Shown: positions 48,470 to 58,511 of the stretch, one piece after another
Layout: every line of letters starts with the position of its first letter
Numbering within the stretch: the stretch's first letter is position 1
Assembly: GCA_030512335.1 (NCBI GenBank)
Contig: JAULSU010000004.1
Location: 5,828,001 to 5,892,000 of the forward strand
Direction: 5' to 3'
Origin: Immersiella caudata
Taxonomy: Eukaryota > Ascomycota > Sordariomycetes > Sordariales > Lasiosphaeriaceae
DNA length: 64,000 bases
Notes under the pieces: generated by a model
Told to the model about the DNA's origin: nothing
The model's database searches: none
The model's input: the letters and a program-made list of their open reading frames with translations, nothing else
Translations under genes and position numbers: made by a program

Positions 48470-48570
48470 GCCCGGCTAGCTCAATCGGTAGAGCGTGAGA
48501 CTCTTATGAAGATGTCTTTCATATCTCAGGGTTCATCTCAAGGTTGTGGGTTCGACCCCCACGTTGGGCT
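48470..48570 (+). tRNA. tRNA-Lys (CTT) with a 28-nt intron
   Basis: Acceptor GCCCGGC pairs with GTTGGGC (two G-T pairs), the D stem is GCTC/GAGC, the anticodon stem TGAGA/TCTCA is perfect, the loop reads CT-CTT-A with A38 after an intron at 48507-48534, and the T arm is GTGGG-TTCGACC-CCCAC. The spliced length is 73 nt. Confidence 0.95.
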
Positions 48571-48591
48571 CAATTCCCGTCTCGTTGTTTC

Positions 48592-48597
48592 TTTTTT
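48592..48597 (+). terminator. Pol III terminator of tRNA-Lys
   Basis: A TTTTTT run lies 21 bases past the mature tRNA-Lys 3' end. Confidence 0.75.
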
Positions 48598-49901
48598 GCC
48601 ATTTCATCATCATCATCCAGTTAAGAATACGGAAGAAGGGTTGATGTTGTTGTGTTGCCCCTTTTTTGGTGATTTGTTCTGCACGTGAGCGTCTTGCAGC
48701 CCATTGGCTAGCTGGCCGTGGGAAGTGAAGGCGTAAACACTGCGATCTTGTGGCCAGACCTCCCTGACGCATCCCCCCGGGACTCCGATGGCACATGCAC
48801 CGCGTGATCGTGTCGAGTCCGGGCTGGATTCATGTTGGTCTTCTTCGCGTTTGTTGGCACCGGAGATGGCTCGGCATGCAACAAGGCTGAGACTGGACCG
48901 ACTGAGCGACCGTCGTGGCGCCAGGCTGAGATGAGCTGCTGTTGGCCGTAACCCTGTTTCGAGTCCCTTCCTTTCCCCGGCTTGCCCGTGCGTGACAGTT
49001 GGAGGGTTTTGCTGTATCCAGGGTCTGTCTTTTGACCGTCGCGTTCTAGTATTTTCGGGAAGACCCTTACTTGGAGACTAGAGTAGCCCTCAACGCCGGT
49101 AATGCTGTAGTGCAGTCTATGTACTTGATGCTACGATCACGCCCCTGTGCTAGTGGGGATAGTGGCTTGATAAATCCACGGTGTTTATTTTAGAGTCAAA
49201 GTCATCTGGAAATGAGCTACCTGAGATAGCTAGCGTTGCGCACGTTCGGCTGTTGATGCACGTCGAACGTTTGTCGTTCGAGAAGAGGGATGGACTCGAG
49301 TCAGGGGGTCGATGGCGGCATCACGACTGTAACTGGCGATCTGATCTGGGCGCGTCGATCGTGGGAAGCAAGACTGCTTGCTCAATCTTCAGGGGCAAAA
49401 TGGGGAGCAACAAGGCAAGTTTCTTGTGATGACAGTGAGGCATGTGTTGGCCAAGGTCAGGGGTGACACCGCCACACCGTGTCATTGCCCCCTGATGTAA
49501 AACACACACAACCACAATACAGCAAATGGTGTCAATCAAGCCTTTTGATAACACTACCTACAACCAAGCCCACTCGTAGGAAATAAGAGTACATTGTCTT
49601 GCGTAACAGAGACATGTAAAATGTGTGTCTGCCAGAAGTTGAAAAGAAAAAAGACGTAGAAAAATAGGTAGTAGGTCTCCTCCTTTCCCTATCCCATCCA
49701 AGGGAAGGGGGAGAGGGAGGCCACGATCATCACAACGGTGGCAATTAAGCGCCTCCTCTTCTCCCTTCCGTCCTCTGCTGCTGCTTGCTGCTGCATCTAC
49801 CTATCACAGCCGTGACATGACGTGGGGATATCATGAGTTTTTCTCTCCTCTCCTCTCTTCCCCCTCCACCGGGTATCTCCCTCCGTTTCTTCCATCACAA
49901 C
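48598..49901. other. Intergenic region between tRNA-Lys and the dibasic-site secreted protein gene
   Basis: About 1.3 kb. No gene is supported; the right end, rich in CT runs, is probably the 3' UTR of the minus-strand secreted protein gene. Confidence 0.55.
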
Positions 49902-51263
49902 TTACGGCGCAACCCCAATCGTGCTCTTAGGCCACCCCAGCACAACAACCCCCTGCCCCTGAAGATACGCCACCAACTGCGCCATGGGCAAAAACACCAC
50001 CGTCGGGATCTTCCCGCTTTGGTACGTCCCATACTGCTTCTCCAACACCGCCAGCGCCTGCTTAGCGCTGTCCAAATCCCTCTTTCCGGGCCTGAACTCC
50101 CCACCGGGGATCGTCGGCGCCGGCTCCAAGTTCCCACCGCCGGGAATCATCGGCACGGGCTCGAGGTTCCCGCCGGGGATGGTAGGCTGGGGCGTGATGG
50201 TGCCGCCGGGGATGGTAGGCTGGGGCGTGATGCTCCCGCCGGGGACGTACGGGACGGGGGAGATGGTGGAGGTGGGTTCTCCGCAGAGGGAGAGCACGGT
50301 GAGGATGGAGCGCGCCTGGGAGGTCACGGAGGAGGGCCACCTCGAGGTGTTTGTGCCGTACTCGCGGAGGATGGAGCGGTAGAGGGTCATGAGGAGGAGG
50401 ACGTCGATGGGGTCGCAGGTGCCGATGCGTTGTTGGCGGGGAGCGAGGGAGACGGTGCCCGAGGGGCCCGAGACGGTGAGGCCGGCGGAAGTGAGGGTGT
50501 CTTCGAGGCCGGTGAGGATGATGAAGGAAGTGAAGGAGGGGGTGTGGGAGCCGAGGGCGGCGATGCCGTCGGCGTAGGCGGCTTGGAGGCCGACGAGGTC
50601 CGAGTTGTCGCGAGGGACGATGGGGGTGAAGGTGGCGCCCTCGTCGGAGATGGAGGCGCCGCAGCCCGAGAGGATGTGGACGATGTCGATGATGGCGAGG
50701 GTCTCCTCCTCGGAGCGGCGGGGCTTGGCGAGGAGGATGGAGAGAGCTTGGCGGAGGCCGGTGGTGGAGGGCGGGCAGAAGCCCTTGTAGGCGCCAAAGG
50801 AGCCGAGGGAGATGGAGTCGCGCTTGCCGGGAACGAAGGTGGAGGAGCCGCCGGGGGGAGGGGTGATGTCCTTGATGCCGGCGAGGCGCTTGAGCTCCTT
50901 CTTGATGGTCGTGATGGCGCTCTTCTCGGCCTTGGACGGGCTCTTCTTCTTCTCGAGGCGCTGGAGCTCGAGCTCGAGGGTCTTGATGGCCTCCTTCTTG
51001 CTGGCGTTGGACGGGATGAGAGTCTGGCGCTTCTTCGGGGCCGGCCTCAGCTCGCCGGTGACGGGCTGGTAAAGGCACGGCTCTTGCTTCTCGAGGGGAA
51101 GGTCAGGGTTGCACGAGGGGAGACCACCGCCGGGGGTGCCGGGGGTGATGGCGCCGTTGGACGGGCCGCCGATGATCCATCCCTGCCGGTCCTGGACGTT
51201 CGACGGGAGGGCATTGACGGCGCTCAGGCCCAGCAGCGAGATGGCGAGCACGGAGGCGACCAT
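49902..51263 (-). CDS. Secreted repeat protein with dibasic (Kex2-type) sites, function unknown
   Basis: A single exon of 453 aa. Seen: a signal peptide (MVASVLAISLLGLSAVNA), a Gly/Pro-rich segment, KKR at 77-79, a Lys/Glu-rich helical stretch (about 88-130), a PGKRD motif at 145-149, a folded-looking middle with cysteines (about 155-335), four tandem 11-12-residue P/G-rich units of the type PGGSITPQPTI at 341-385, and a second PGKRD at 392-396 before the C-terminal 57 residues. The paired PGKRD motifs look like protease processing sites that would release the C-terminal part or split the protein in three. This recalls Kex2-processed fungal precursors, but the segments between sites are not copies of one core, so it is not a classic repeated-core RiPP precursor. 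It could equally be a cell-wall protein. No tailoring-enzyme genes are next to it. Confidence 0.85.
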   Translation of the reverse strand: MVASVLAISLLGLSAVNALPSNVQDRQGWIIGGPSNGAITPGTPGGGLPSCNPDLPLEKQEPCLYQPVTGELRPAPKKRQTLIPSNASKKEAIKTLELELQRLEKKKSPSKAEKSAITTIKKELKRLAGIKDITPPPGGSSTFVPGKRDSISLGSFGAYKGFCPPSTTGLRQALSILLAKPRRSEEETLAIIDIVHILSGCGASISDEGATFTPIVPRDNSDLVGLQAAYADGIAALGSHTPSFTSFIILTGLEDTLTSAGLTVSGPSGTVSLAPRQQRIGTCDPIDVLLLMTLYRSILREYGTNTSRWPSSVTSQARSILTVLSLCGEPTSTISPVPYVPGGSITPQPTIPGGTITPQPTIPGGNLEPVPMIPGGGNLEPAPTIPGGEFRPGKRDLDSAKQALAVLEKQYGTYQSGKIPTVVFLPMAQLVAYLQGQGVVVLGWPKSTIGVAP

Positions 51264-51433
51264 TGTGATGAAGTGTGTTGACGAATTGACCGGTCAAAGA
51301 GGGTCCCTGACAGGATCTACTGACGGGATGGGAGCGCGGACGGCTGGCGCTTGAAATGCTTTTCGATCGTCGTTCGTTTTCCTCGGAGGAGACCAAGCTT
51401 TTTTGTAAACCCGTCGTGGTTGCCCCTGGGGAA

Positions 51434-51441
51434 TATATATA
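51434..51441 (-). promoter_or_regulatory. TATA box of the dibasic-site secreted protein gene
   Basis: TATATATA lies about 175 bases upstream of the minus-strand ATG at 51263, within an AT-rich island in GC-rich DNA. Confidence 0.6.
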
Positions 51442-52110
51442 AATAATTTACCTTCCTCTCTTTCATGGGGCTATCCATACTTGTCGACAACGACGGCAGC
51501 GCACCCCGCGTGCGAACAGGTGCTGTTCCCGCTGACGTGGTTAGCTGTGGCCATGGCCGGCCTGTGGCGGCAATCTCGAGGGCAATATGCAGATAGATGA
51601 AGGCACTGATGGGAGAGGCAAAGAGTGATATAGGCCGAGGACTTTACCCGGGCCCTCCGACGAGCTTGATCGGCCGCGAGCCAGTCCCCGGCTGCCCCTG
51701 CCAGCCCCTGGACGGCGCGCCCAGAGCAAACAATAAACAGGCCCGCTGGAAATAAGGTTACAATCCTTGAATTGTGCCTATACCGCACCAACTGAAAAGC
51801 GGACCAGTTGGGCCGATCGGCGTCGAGGAAGCCGTGATAAACCGATCTTTTTGTCCCAGCTTCTCGGCAGGCTCGCTATTTTTGGACTGGCAGGGCGATT
51901 TGCACGGCGACGTCAGTGATCTCCCTGTCGCCGAATAACTTTAAATGAAGCCATGGCATTCGCGCGGTGCTTCGGCGGCGAATATCATCTACGAGCAAGT
52001 CGTTTCCAGAGGCCCGACTGAGCTGGAGTTGCATTGGACACTCTATGACACAGTCCGCCGTGGTATCGTGGCTTTCGTCACAGAGGCTCGACGGCGGCGA
52101 TCCCCGCCAC

Positions 52111-52133
52111 GCGCGCGCGCGCGCGTGTGTGTG
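52111..52133. repeat. Alternating (GC)n(GT)n tract
   Basis: A pure purine-pyrimidine alternating run of GC then GT dinucleotides, the kind of sequence that can adopt Z-form DNA. Confidence 0.85.
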
Positions 52134-53010
52134 CTCGGCTGGAATATCGCGTCGCTGTCTTGATGCTGGCGAGATGATGTTTATTGGCGAGAGGTGGCCA
52201 TCTCGACATCACCTCATTCCCTCTGCAACGTGACCTCAACCCCGTTCCAGGATACTGTCCTGGCACCGAGCATCATGCGTTCCTTTATCCGGGGCCTGGA
52301 TGCGAAACCCGGTCTGGATGAGGTGATTGACGAAGGACCCCTTCACGAGACCCCCGACGATCTAGATCGACACTTGTCGCTGGCCGTCGACTTGAGGCTC
52401 CTCGCAAATTGAGGGACTGGATGCATCACCCCAGACTGTCGATAGTACCCCTCACAGACTGACATCCAGAAATAGACGCAAAATAGAGTTCCGTGCCTCG
52501 CTGGTTCCGGGTTTCTGGAGAGCGGGCGCGAAGCGGGCGCAAAGCGGCGAGAACCTTTCTCGTGTCGTGCATCCCGCGGTGAGCGGAGGCGAACTTTTCT
52601 CAGGAAGGTGTCCCGCCGAGCGATAGGGGCCGCGATATTGAGACTCAGACAGAGAGAGAGAGGGAGAGGTTTGCGGCGGCTCTTCTCCACCGCCACCCGC
52701 CTGCGTCCGGGAGTGCGGCTTGCAGCACCCATCTGCCAGCAATCTGCCAGGGGTGTACCATCGAAGGATGCTCTTTTTCCGTGCAGCTCGCCTCTCACCC
52801 TCCATCTTTTCACGGGACTTGTTCTGCGTCCTTCAGCCCCCCCCCCCTTCCTTCCCGCCAGGAGTTAGAAAGCAATTGGGGGCTGACTGTTGAGTGGCCT
52901 GACCGCGGTATGACGTTTTCCGACAGCGTGCGTGAATTGAATGGGTGCGTCTCCTGACATGTGCTTGCCAGTCCAAATTCTGGAGTGTTGCAATCCTCCT
53001 CCCAGCGCAC

Positions 53011-53056
53011 TCGCGCAGGGTCTCGTCGCGCAGGGTCTTCGTCGCGCAGGGTCTCT
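53011..53056. repeat. Three-copy 15-16 bp tandem repeat
   Basis: Units beginning TCGCGCAGGGTCT start at 53011, 53026 and 53042, with a partial fourth at 53057. It lies about 540 bp before the PAQR start codon. Confidence 0.85.
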
Positions 53057-53592
53057 TCGCGCAAGCTGTCAAGGGGATTAGTGCCGTGTTTTTGAGGGAA
53101 TGCCCAGCGTTCATTTGTCGGAGTCGTCCAGCCGGTGGAACGGCGGGTTGCAGAAACAGAAACAGAACGCGGGGCTGCACGTCCCGAGGGCCGGCTGGAA
53201 CTGTGGTAGGAACCATCGCGTCGATGCCTTCCCGGCGGGGAGGAGTTGCTGGGTTGTTGGAGGCTGGTGCTTGTGTGGCGTCCTGGGTCAATGCAGCCAC
53301 ATCGGCAGACCCTGCCAAGACCCCGCCAAGACTGACAAAGTTGCCAGCAGTGACCAGCTGCCACCAGCTGCGCACGCAAACTCAATTCCCAGCAATTCCA
53401 CTGTCACAGGCCGGCCGAAGTGGGCCTCGGCGCGGTGGGTCTTCAACGCCGGAGTCGTCATGATCCCAACAAAACTGGATGTTTGAGAACTGGAGAGAGA
53501 GAGAGAAAACTGTGCCTTTCTCTCACAAAACTGCAGCTCCCACTGCAGAGCATCTCAAAATATAAACTATCGCAGAGAAAACAGCCTCCAAA

Positions 53593-54663
53593 ATGTCACC
53601 ACCCCCCACCCTCCGGCATCGCCGCCCCTCCGTCTCCCAAACCGTCTCCTCCACTCTCTCCTCCGCTGAGTCCAAAATCACCTCCACCCTCCACATCCCC
53701 TGGGACGACCTCCCCCCCTGGCGTCGCGACAACCCCTCCATCCTAACCTCCTACCGTCCGACCTCAAACTCCTACTCCCTCTCCTTCCTCTCACTCTTCC
53801 ACCTCCACAACGAATTCGTCAACATCTGGACGCACCTCATCGGCTCCCTCTTCTACACCCTCCTCTCCATCTACCTATACCTACTCATCCACCCCCGCTA
53901 TGAATCCGCGACGCAGGCGGATGTATTGGTATTTGCATGTTTCTTCGCCGGCGCGGCGGTTTGTCTGGGTATGAGCGCGACGTATCACACGTTGTGTAAC
54001 CACAGCGAGAGTGTCGCAAAGTGGGGGAATAAGTTGGATTATAGCGGGATTGTGGTGCTGATTGTGGGGAGCTATGTGCCGGCCCTGTGGTATGGGCTGG
54101 GATGTCACGGGGAGGGGAGGTTGATGGCTTTTTATTTGGGGATGGTGAGTTATTCTGCCCTGTCCTGGGGGGGGGGGGTGAGAGGGGGAAAGTATGCTGA
54201 CTGGATGGGTAGATTGGGTTGCTGGGTTTGGGATGTCTTGCGGTGAGCTGGTTTGAGCATTTCCGGACGCCGGCGTGGAGGCCGTATAGGGCGCTCATGT
54301 TTGTGGGACTGGGGACGTCAGGGGTTGTGCCGATTGTGCATATGTTGATCACCGACTACTCGTACGGCCAGCTGAATGAGCTGATGGGGCTTAATTGGGT
54401 TATTCTTCAGGGCGCCATCTATATTCTTGGGGCCTTTATCTATGCGGTAAGCTCCCTGTCTCTTGCTGGACGGCATCACGACTTACACACCGCAGGCTCG
54501 ATGGCCAGAGAGACAACACCCCGGAAAGTTTGACATCTGGGGTAGCTCTCACCAGATATTCCATGTTTGTGTTGTCCTCGCCGCAGCGTCGCACTTGTAC
54601 GGCATGGTCAAGGCGTTCGACTTCCATCACAGTGTCCTGGGAGGGCAATGTCAAGTCCGCTAG
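53593..54663 (+). CDS. PAQR family (adiponectin receptor / IZH-like) membrane protein
   Basis: Three exons (53593-54144, 54213-54446, 54496-54663) give 317 aa; the introns are 68 and 49 nt. Seen: a Ser/Pro-rich cytosolic N-terminus, the hallmark HNEFVNIWTHLIG (72-84), seven predicted TMs, SATYHTLCNHS with the first zinc-ligand His after TM2, KLDYSGI, and SSHQIFH with the second and third ligands (His281, His285). The family includes ceramidase-like receptors and the IZH zinc-homeostasis proteins of yeast; all predicted metal ligands are present, so hydrolase activity is plausible. It converges on the TFIIIC subunit gene with 110 bp between stops. Confidence 0.93.
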
Positions 54664-54773
54664 TGGTGGATTAGGCTGCACCAAAAGGATGCCAAGCTAC
54701 GCAACAACCCTGGCGGGATGGATCGCTCCATTTATTTATCCCTTCCCGAGGTCTCCTCAGGTCCCATACGACC

Positions 54774-57002
54774 TCACCCCTCCACCCCCAAATCCATGAC
54801 CTTCACCAACCCCGAACCCATCGCGCACGCAGCCCAACAACTAAACTTCACATTCGGATTCCACGCAATCGTCGTGATCCTCGTCAGCGGCTCATGCGTA
54901 ATCGCCCTCGACGCCAACCGATCATCAATCTCCGCCTCACGGTCGGCGGCCTCTTCTTCCTCACCTGCTTTCTTCGACTTCGCCTTCTTTTTCCCCGCCT
55001 CCTTCTTCCTCGCCTGTGCTGCCAGGCGCTTCTTGCGGTCAATCTCCTTGCGCTTTTCTGTCCTCGGGTCGTCATTCACCTCGGGGAGGAACCCTTGGAG
55101 GATTCGTGCGGCGCCGCGTGGGTCGTCCTCGTCCTCCTGATCGAGAGGGCGGGATTCGTGTTCAAAGATCTTCAGTTTCTGTAGGGGCTCTCCCTTTTGA
55201 CGGAAGAGCTTCTGGAGGGCGTTGCACGCGTAGACGGAGCCGTCGGCGGAGCCAACGAGGATAAAGGGGTGAGTTGCCCCCGCGGACACACAGGTGACCG
55301 AGTTGGGACCAGTGATGGTGCTTCGCGCCTGGCAGAAGTAGCGGTGGTGGAGGAAGGCCACGGTGGTGGTGGGTGTGGAGGAAGGATACAGTGCCATGAA
55401 ACCTTGCATGAGCTCGTTCCAGCAGAGCATGTTGGGCTGGAAGCTAATGGCTGGGACTGGGAAGTACGTGAGCTCGGAGCTCGGCTGGGAGAGGTCGGTC
55501 AGGGTGGCGCAGCCGCCGACGGGGATGGAGGCGACGAGGTATGGATTGGAGGGGTAGCCGGAGCAGATGTCGATTACGTAGTTGGAATGGACGGGCACGC
55601 GTTGGAGCATGCGTTGGGGAAAGATAGACCAGAGGGTGACGGTGCCGTCGGAGTGGCCGAGGGCGATGCGATTGGTGTTCACCCAGGTGAGGCAGGTAAC
55701 GTTGACATTGTAGTCGTTGGAAACGCCGAGAGTGACGATGGGAGACTCGATCCGTTCTGCGGAATTAGCATGTGAGCCGAAAGGGAAGGGATGGGATGTA
55801 CCGTATGGACGCTCAACGGTGTCATCGAAGCTCTTAAACTCGATGACCCGGGCCTTGCCATCTCCGCAGAGCACGGCGAGCAGTCCGTATATGCCACTAG
55901 TGTCGAGTGGAACCGGGCACCACTGAAGACGTTTTGGCCGACCCCAGTCGAAGAAGCTGGCTGTGATCAACCTGGGCGCCGACCTACCTGGGCTAGCTTG
56001 CCCATGTGCTGGAGCATCGCTTGGAAACTCCCAAAGCTGGATGGTGCCCGTTGTGTTTGGCTTCTCTGGCGGATTGGCGATGACTTGCGTCTGTATGGGT
56101 TCCTGATCCGAGAAGGGGATCGACGCCACGGCCAGCACCTGTGAGGTTCTTTGGGACGCCGGTGCCCATGCCAGCGCAAGCGGGATGCCGCCCACATCGA
56201 AGGCCCAGCCCTGTGCCTTCTCGGGTGAAGTCTCGGGGTTCTCAATGGGTACGTCCAAGGGGTTGAGCAGGAGACCGCTTCTCGGGCCCAGCCTGTACTC
56301 GCCCTGCTTGTTCCAAGGGCCGAGCAGGAGGACCATGTCACCCTTGGCTTCGGGGAGCCGGGGCTCTGGGGCGTCGAGGTGGATAGTGTGCGTGCGCTGA
56401 ATGTCCGGGCTTCCAACCTTGTAGTTATCATACCAGAGGAAAGCGCGCTGCTGCTGCTCGGCCTCGAGCCCAGCAGGCAGCCAGGGACTGGGGGTGATGC
56501 CCTGGGGGTCCTCGGGTGGCAGTTTTGGGGGAAGCAGCGGGTAGTCCCTCCAGCGATTGTCGAGGTCCCAGATGATCTTGATCCTCTGGTACTCGGGGCC
56601 GTACATGGCATCTCGGAGGGCACTATACCGGGCATATCTCCTCAGCGGCCCAGCGTAGACGCGGGTGACGATGCGCGTCTCCAGCGGGTAGTGGGGAATG
56701 TCGTGGAATCCTTTGCGACTCTGGATCATGCCAGCGCCTGGGTTGCGCTGCCTCTTGGGCGGAGCGGATGTGCCCTTAGGGCCGGTTCCGTCTGCTTCGT
56801 CCTGAGGCTCATCGTCGCTGGGGTCGGCCTCGGGGTCGTCATCGTCGTCTTGGATGCGGGCAGCTTCGGCCTGCGCGTCGAAGTCTCCGTCGTCGGATCT
56901 GCTCTCGGGGACTGCAAAAGACTCGTCGTCGCCTTCGAGGGCTATTGGATCCTCGGTGTAGCGCTTAACTGAGGCGCGCGCTCTCCTGGGACGCGATGCC
57001 AT
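54774..57002 (-). CDS. tfc6: TFIIIC subunit Tfc6/Sfc6-like WD40 protein
   Basis: The frame reads without a stop from 57002 to 54774. It holds a likely 45-nt intron at 55801-55757 (GTACAT donor, GCTAAT branch, CGCAG acceptor) whose removal keeps frame, giving 727 aa; unspliced it would be 742 aa. Seen: a basic then acidic N-terminus (DDDDDPEADPSDDEPQDEAD), a conserved block with YPLETRIVTRVYAGPLRRYARYSAL, WD-repeat-like segments (GTIQLWEFPS, IALGHSDGTVTLWSIFP, ILVGSADGSVYACN), and a Lys/Glu-rich basic stretch (about 630-690) before a final THEPLTRITTIAWNPN. The family contacts the B box of Pol III promoters as part of TFIIIC. Met57002 is chosen because the region before it resembles a leader; an in-frame Met lies at 57143. 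Confidence 0.88.
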   Translation of the reverse strand: MASRPRRARASVKRYTEDPIALEGDDESFAVPESRSDDGDFDAQAEAARIQDDDDDPEADPSDDEPQDEADGTGPKGTSAPPKRQRNPGAGMIQSRKGFHDIPHYPLETRIVTRVYAGPLRRYARYSALRDAMYGPEYQRIKIIWDLDNRWRDYPLLPPKLPPEDPQGITPSPWLPAGLEAEQQQRAFLWYDNYKVGSPDIQRTHTIHLDAPEPRLPEAKGDMVLLLGPWNKQGEYRLGPRSGLLLNPLDVPIENPETSPEKAQGWAFDVGGIPLALAWAPASQRTSQVLAVASIPFSDQEPIQTQVIANPPEKPNTTGTIQLWEFPSDAPAHGQASPGRSAPRLITASFFDWGRPKRLQWCPVPLDTSGIYGLLAVLCGDGKARVIEFKSFDDTVERPYGTSHPFPFGSHANSAERIESPIVTLGVSNDYNVNVTCLTWVNTNRIALGHSDGTVTLWSIFPQRMLQRVPVHSNYVIDICSGYPSNPYLVASIPVGGCATLTDLSQPSSELTYFPVPAISFQPNMLCWNELMQGFMALYPSSTPTTTVAFLHHRYFCQARSTITGPNSVTCVSAGATHPFILVGSADGSVYACNALQKLFRQKGEPLQKLKIFEHESRPLDQEDEDDPRGAARILQGFLPEVNDDPRTEKRKEIDRKKRLAAQARKKEAGKKKAKSKKAGEEEEAADREAEIDDRLASRAITHEPLTRITTIAWNPNVKFSCWAACAMGSGLVKVMDLGVEG

Positions 57003-57603
57003 GGCGGTTGTGCTGTGAGTTCCGCTGCTGCAGTTTGGAGTCGTGAGATTGACTGCGGGGTACTGTCGCGATGCCTTGCTTGCTGCGTGCTGCAATTCAT
57101 GGGCCCAGGACGCCCCTAATTTCTGCAGGAGTAGAGATATCAATCCTCATAAAGATTCCATGCGAAAAGAAAGAGAGGTTAACGTCGTTGTGATGGTTGT
57201 TGTTCATGCGATGCCGTCGTCTTTGAGTACGGGAGGGAAGCCTTTGGCGGGGCAGACAACGATAAGAATTCAAGATTCAGGGTTAGGGTCTTATCGGCAT
57301 CACCATCACCAACCCTTGGGCTCAACCGTGTCAAGACGCCGGTCATGAACAGACAAAGAAGGTATTTCAGATACAGACATGCAAAATATCACAGGGCTTC
57401 TCAAGATAAATGCTGGGATGGAGGCGGCGCGTGATGCTTTCGGCTCCCTGTGGGCTCGGACAGGAGCGAGATCATCGTGCCTGCCGATGACACTCCAATG
57501 ACGCAGCTCAGGCCCGGCGCCCTCAAAATGTCTGAAAAAACAGAATCCTCAAAATCGAACAAGAATACTCCTCCAAAGGTGTTACAAGTAGAAAACCTTC
57601 AAA
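57003..57603. promoter_or_regulatory. Divergent promoter region of TFC6 and the aldolase-domain gene
   Basis: About 0.6 kb between two divergent starts. A short open frame at 57450-57644 overlaps the aldolase start in another phase and may act as an upstream frame if transcribed. Confidence 0.45.
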
Positions 57604-58425
57604 ATGGAGGACCTAGCAAAAGAGGAATGTCTCAACACACTTGAAAAAATGGAGCCCGAGTACCTCCATTCCTCCTACCGCAAGCTCATCGACGGCAACC
57701 ACATCCTCCACCACCACGGCCTTTTCGACGCCTACGGCCACCTCTCAATGCGCAACCCCCTGAACCCCTCCGGCTTCATCATGGCCCGCAAAATAGCCCC
57801 GGCGACCCTCTCTTCCCCCGAAAACCTCATCGAATACGACGTCTCTTGTGCTGAGTCCTTCGACCCTGGTGCCCCCGAAGGCTTCGTCGAGCGCCGCATC
57901 CACTCTGAGGTCTACAAGCGCCATCCCGAAGTCAACGCCATCATCCACGGGCACTCGGAGGCCATCGCCCCGTACACGATAACCAACATCCCGCTGAGGG
58001 CGTGTTACCACATGGCGGGCTTCCTCGGGCCCGGCGCCGTGCCGGTTTACGATAGCGCGCAACACCGCAAGTCGGGGGATACACCGGATCTACTCATCAG
58101 CAACGAGAACCTCGCCTACGAACTGGCTAAGAATTTTGACGACGGGAATGTAGTTACGCTCATGCGCGGGCATGGACTAACGGTGGTGGCGCAAAGTGTG
58201 GAGTTGGCGGTGTTGAGGGCGATATACACAAAGACGAATGCTGCGATTCAGACGGCGGCGATGAGTTTGTGTGGGATGGCGGGGAAGGGGGTGGGGGAGA
58301 TTCATTATCTGGATGAGGATGAGGCCGAGGCGGCGGCGAATATGACATGGTGGTCCGGGGCGAGGCCGTGGAAGTTGTGGATTCGGGAGGTGGAGGCTAG
58401 CGGGTTGTATGTTAATCATGCTTGA
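57604..58425 (+). CDS. Class II aldolase/adducin-domain protein
   Basis: One exon of 273 aa. Seen: YRKLIDGNHILHHHGLFDAYGHLSMRNP (24-51), the metal-ligand pair HGH (His115, His117) in VNAIIHGHSEAIAPYT, and MRGHGLTVVAQS with a third His (His190). The family contains L-fuculose- or ribulose-phosphate aldolases, methylthioribulose dehydratases and, in fungi, many uncharacterised relatives. All expected zinc ligands are present, so it is probably an active lyase or epimerase, but the substrate is unknown. It runs away from TFC6 and ends just before a 5S rRNA gene. Confidence 0.92.
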   Translation: MEDLAKEECLNTLEKMEPEYLHSSYRKLIDGNHILHHHGLFDAYGHLSMRNPLNPSGFIMARKIAPATLSSPENLIEYDVSCAESFDPGAPEGFVERRIHSEVYKRHPEVNAIIHGHSEAIAPYTITNIPLRACYHMAGFLGPGAVPVYDSAQHRKSGDTPDLLISNENLAYELAKNFDDGNVVTLMRGHGLTVVAQSVELAVLRAIYTKTNAAIQTAAMSLCGMAGKGVGEIHYLDEDEAEAAANMTWWSGARPWKLWIREVEASGLYVNHA

Positions 58426-58511
58426 GGGGGGATGGGTGGTTTGGAGGGGATGCGTCTTGGCGGAAATTGTGCGAAGGGAGTACATGAGGAGGTGGGTTGC
58501 GTCAAGCTAAT

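Larger units (their letters stand above)
51264..53592. other. Divergent intergenic region with short repeats
   Basis: About 2.3 kb between two divergent genes. Apart from the TATA box, a (GC)n/(GT)n tract, a 15-bp tandem and a (GA)n run near 53491-53505, nothing is recognised; the open frames at 52.3-53.5 kb overlap on both strands. Confidence 0.55.

Noticed and set aside
49833..51281. 482-codon plus-strand open frame opposite the dibasic-site secreted protein
   Set aside because: It is Gly/Glu/Asp/Ala-rich shadow sequence caused by GC-rich third positions; the minus strand has the signal peptide and ordered domains.
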